A DNA stretch of 32,714 nt from Arthrobacter sp. (GTDB taxonomy: Bacteria; Actinomycetota; Actinomycetes; Actinomycetales; Micrococcaceae), in the NCBI RefSeq assembly GCF_030540645.1, contig NZ_JAUNVV010000034.1, positions 1 to 32,714 of the forward strand, given 5' to 3'. The notes beneath the pieces are model-generated. The model ran no database searches. It was not told where the DNA came from and was given only the letters and a program-made list of their open reading frames with translations. Both the position numbers and the translations under genes were made by a program. Positions 32,375-32,714 of this stretch are shown here, piece by piece (the stretch's first letter is position 1; the number at the start of each line of letters is the position of its first letter).

Positions 32375-32714
32375 CGCAGGCCCCTGCCCGTGTTGCTGAT
32401 AGCGGCATGGCATCGTCCTTGACGCCGCTCCGCTGTGGTTTCCTACCAAAATACACTGCCCCGGCAGGACGTGCCAGAAGTTATCCACACCACGTCTATG
32501 GCAAGCAGCAGCACCACTCACAAGTACGGCGGCACAGCGAAAAACCACCTCGAAGGCGCCACCGCGATAACGGACGATTACGCCATGCTTCGGCACAAAG
32601 CCTTCGACCATCATGTCGGTCGCTAACCAGCCCTCAGGTACAACTTGGAGCTGAATTGAGCGTGTTGGTGTGTTGCTTCCTGCACAGGGTGGGGTTGGGT
32701 GTTTGGTTGTGCAC
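32375..32714. other. 340-nt region at the right edge without an assignable gene
   Basis: On the minus strand the DUF6318 frame remains open through this whole stretch, but its translation shows no recognisable domain. A second minus-strand frame enters from the edge and stops at 32623-32625; it could be the 3' end of a neighbouring gene. Plus-strand frames are short. No tRNA, strong hairpin or transposon end was seen. Confidence 0.4.

Overview
The window looks like chromosomal DNA of a high-GC actinobacterium, most likely a Micrococcaceae member of the Arthrobacter type. It carries the Pup-proteasome genes, mycothiol cysteine ligase (mshC), UppP, a PAC2-family protein and a DUF5703 protein. 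Placing it in that family is inference. The gene order broadly follows, from memory, the M. tuberculosis block from pafB to the M20 peptidase Rv2141c.

Positions 1-13754 are one long minus-strand run. In transcription order it encodes a HAD phosphatase, a site-2 protease, tRNA m1A58 methyltransferase TrmI, the proteasomal ATPase Arc/Mpa, depupylase Dop, an unidentified lipoprotein, Pup, proteasome beta and alpha subunits, Pup ligase PafA, two tandem FKBP-type lipoproteins, a small cytoplasmic FKBP, and the first codons of the WYL regulator PafB, which is cut by the window edge. A strong hairpin and a separate leaderless-type promoter set pafB apart from the rest. Together these genes tag (PafA/Pup), untag (Dop), unfold (Arc) and degrade (PrcBA) proteins.

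Positions 13755-21477 hold a PAC2 gene divergent from the HAD gene, then uppP-mshC (minus), an aldo/keto reductase whose catalytic tyrosine position is cysteine, a small protein with a polyaspartate tail, a DUF5703 protein, an M20 peptidase-acyl-CoA dehydrogenase pair (minus), and tRNA-Leu(GAG) with an excellent terminator. Positions 21563-24076 encode a DUF2786 protein and a membrane-anchored alpha/beta hydrolase.

Positions 24062-30599 form a compact fatty-acid catabolic locus. A TetR regulator and an acyl-CoA oxidase (plus strand) diverge from a thiolase, a FabG4-type reductase and a MaoC hydratase (minus strand). The four enzymes could carry out all four beta-oxidation steps. A 31-bp palindrome fills half of the 65-bp divergent spacer and overlaps candidate -10 elements on both strands.

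From about 30741 to the right edge the DNA is visibly less GC-rich. It encodes a secreted PKD-type protein and a DUF6318 lipoprotein with overlapping ends. This looks like an accessory insertion. A short orphan palindrome resembling the core of a DtxR/IdeR box lies just before it. At least eight genes show a TANNNT hexamer 6-7 nt before the start codon, suggesting widespread leaderless transcription.
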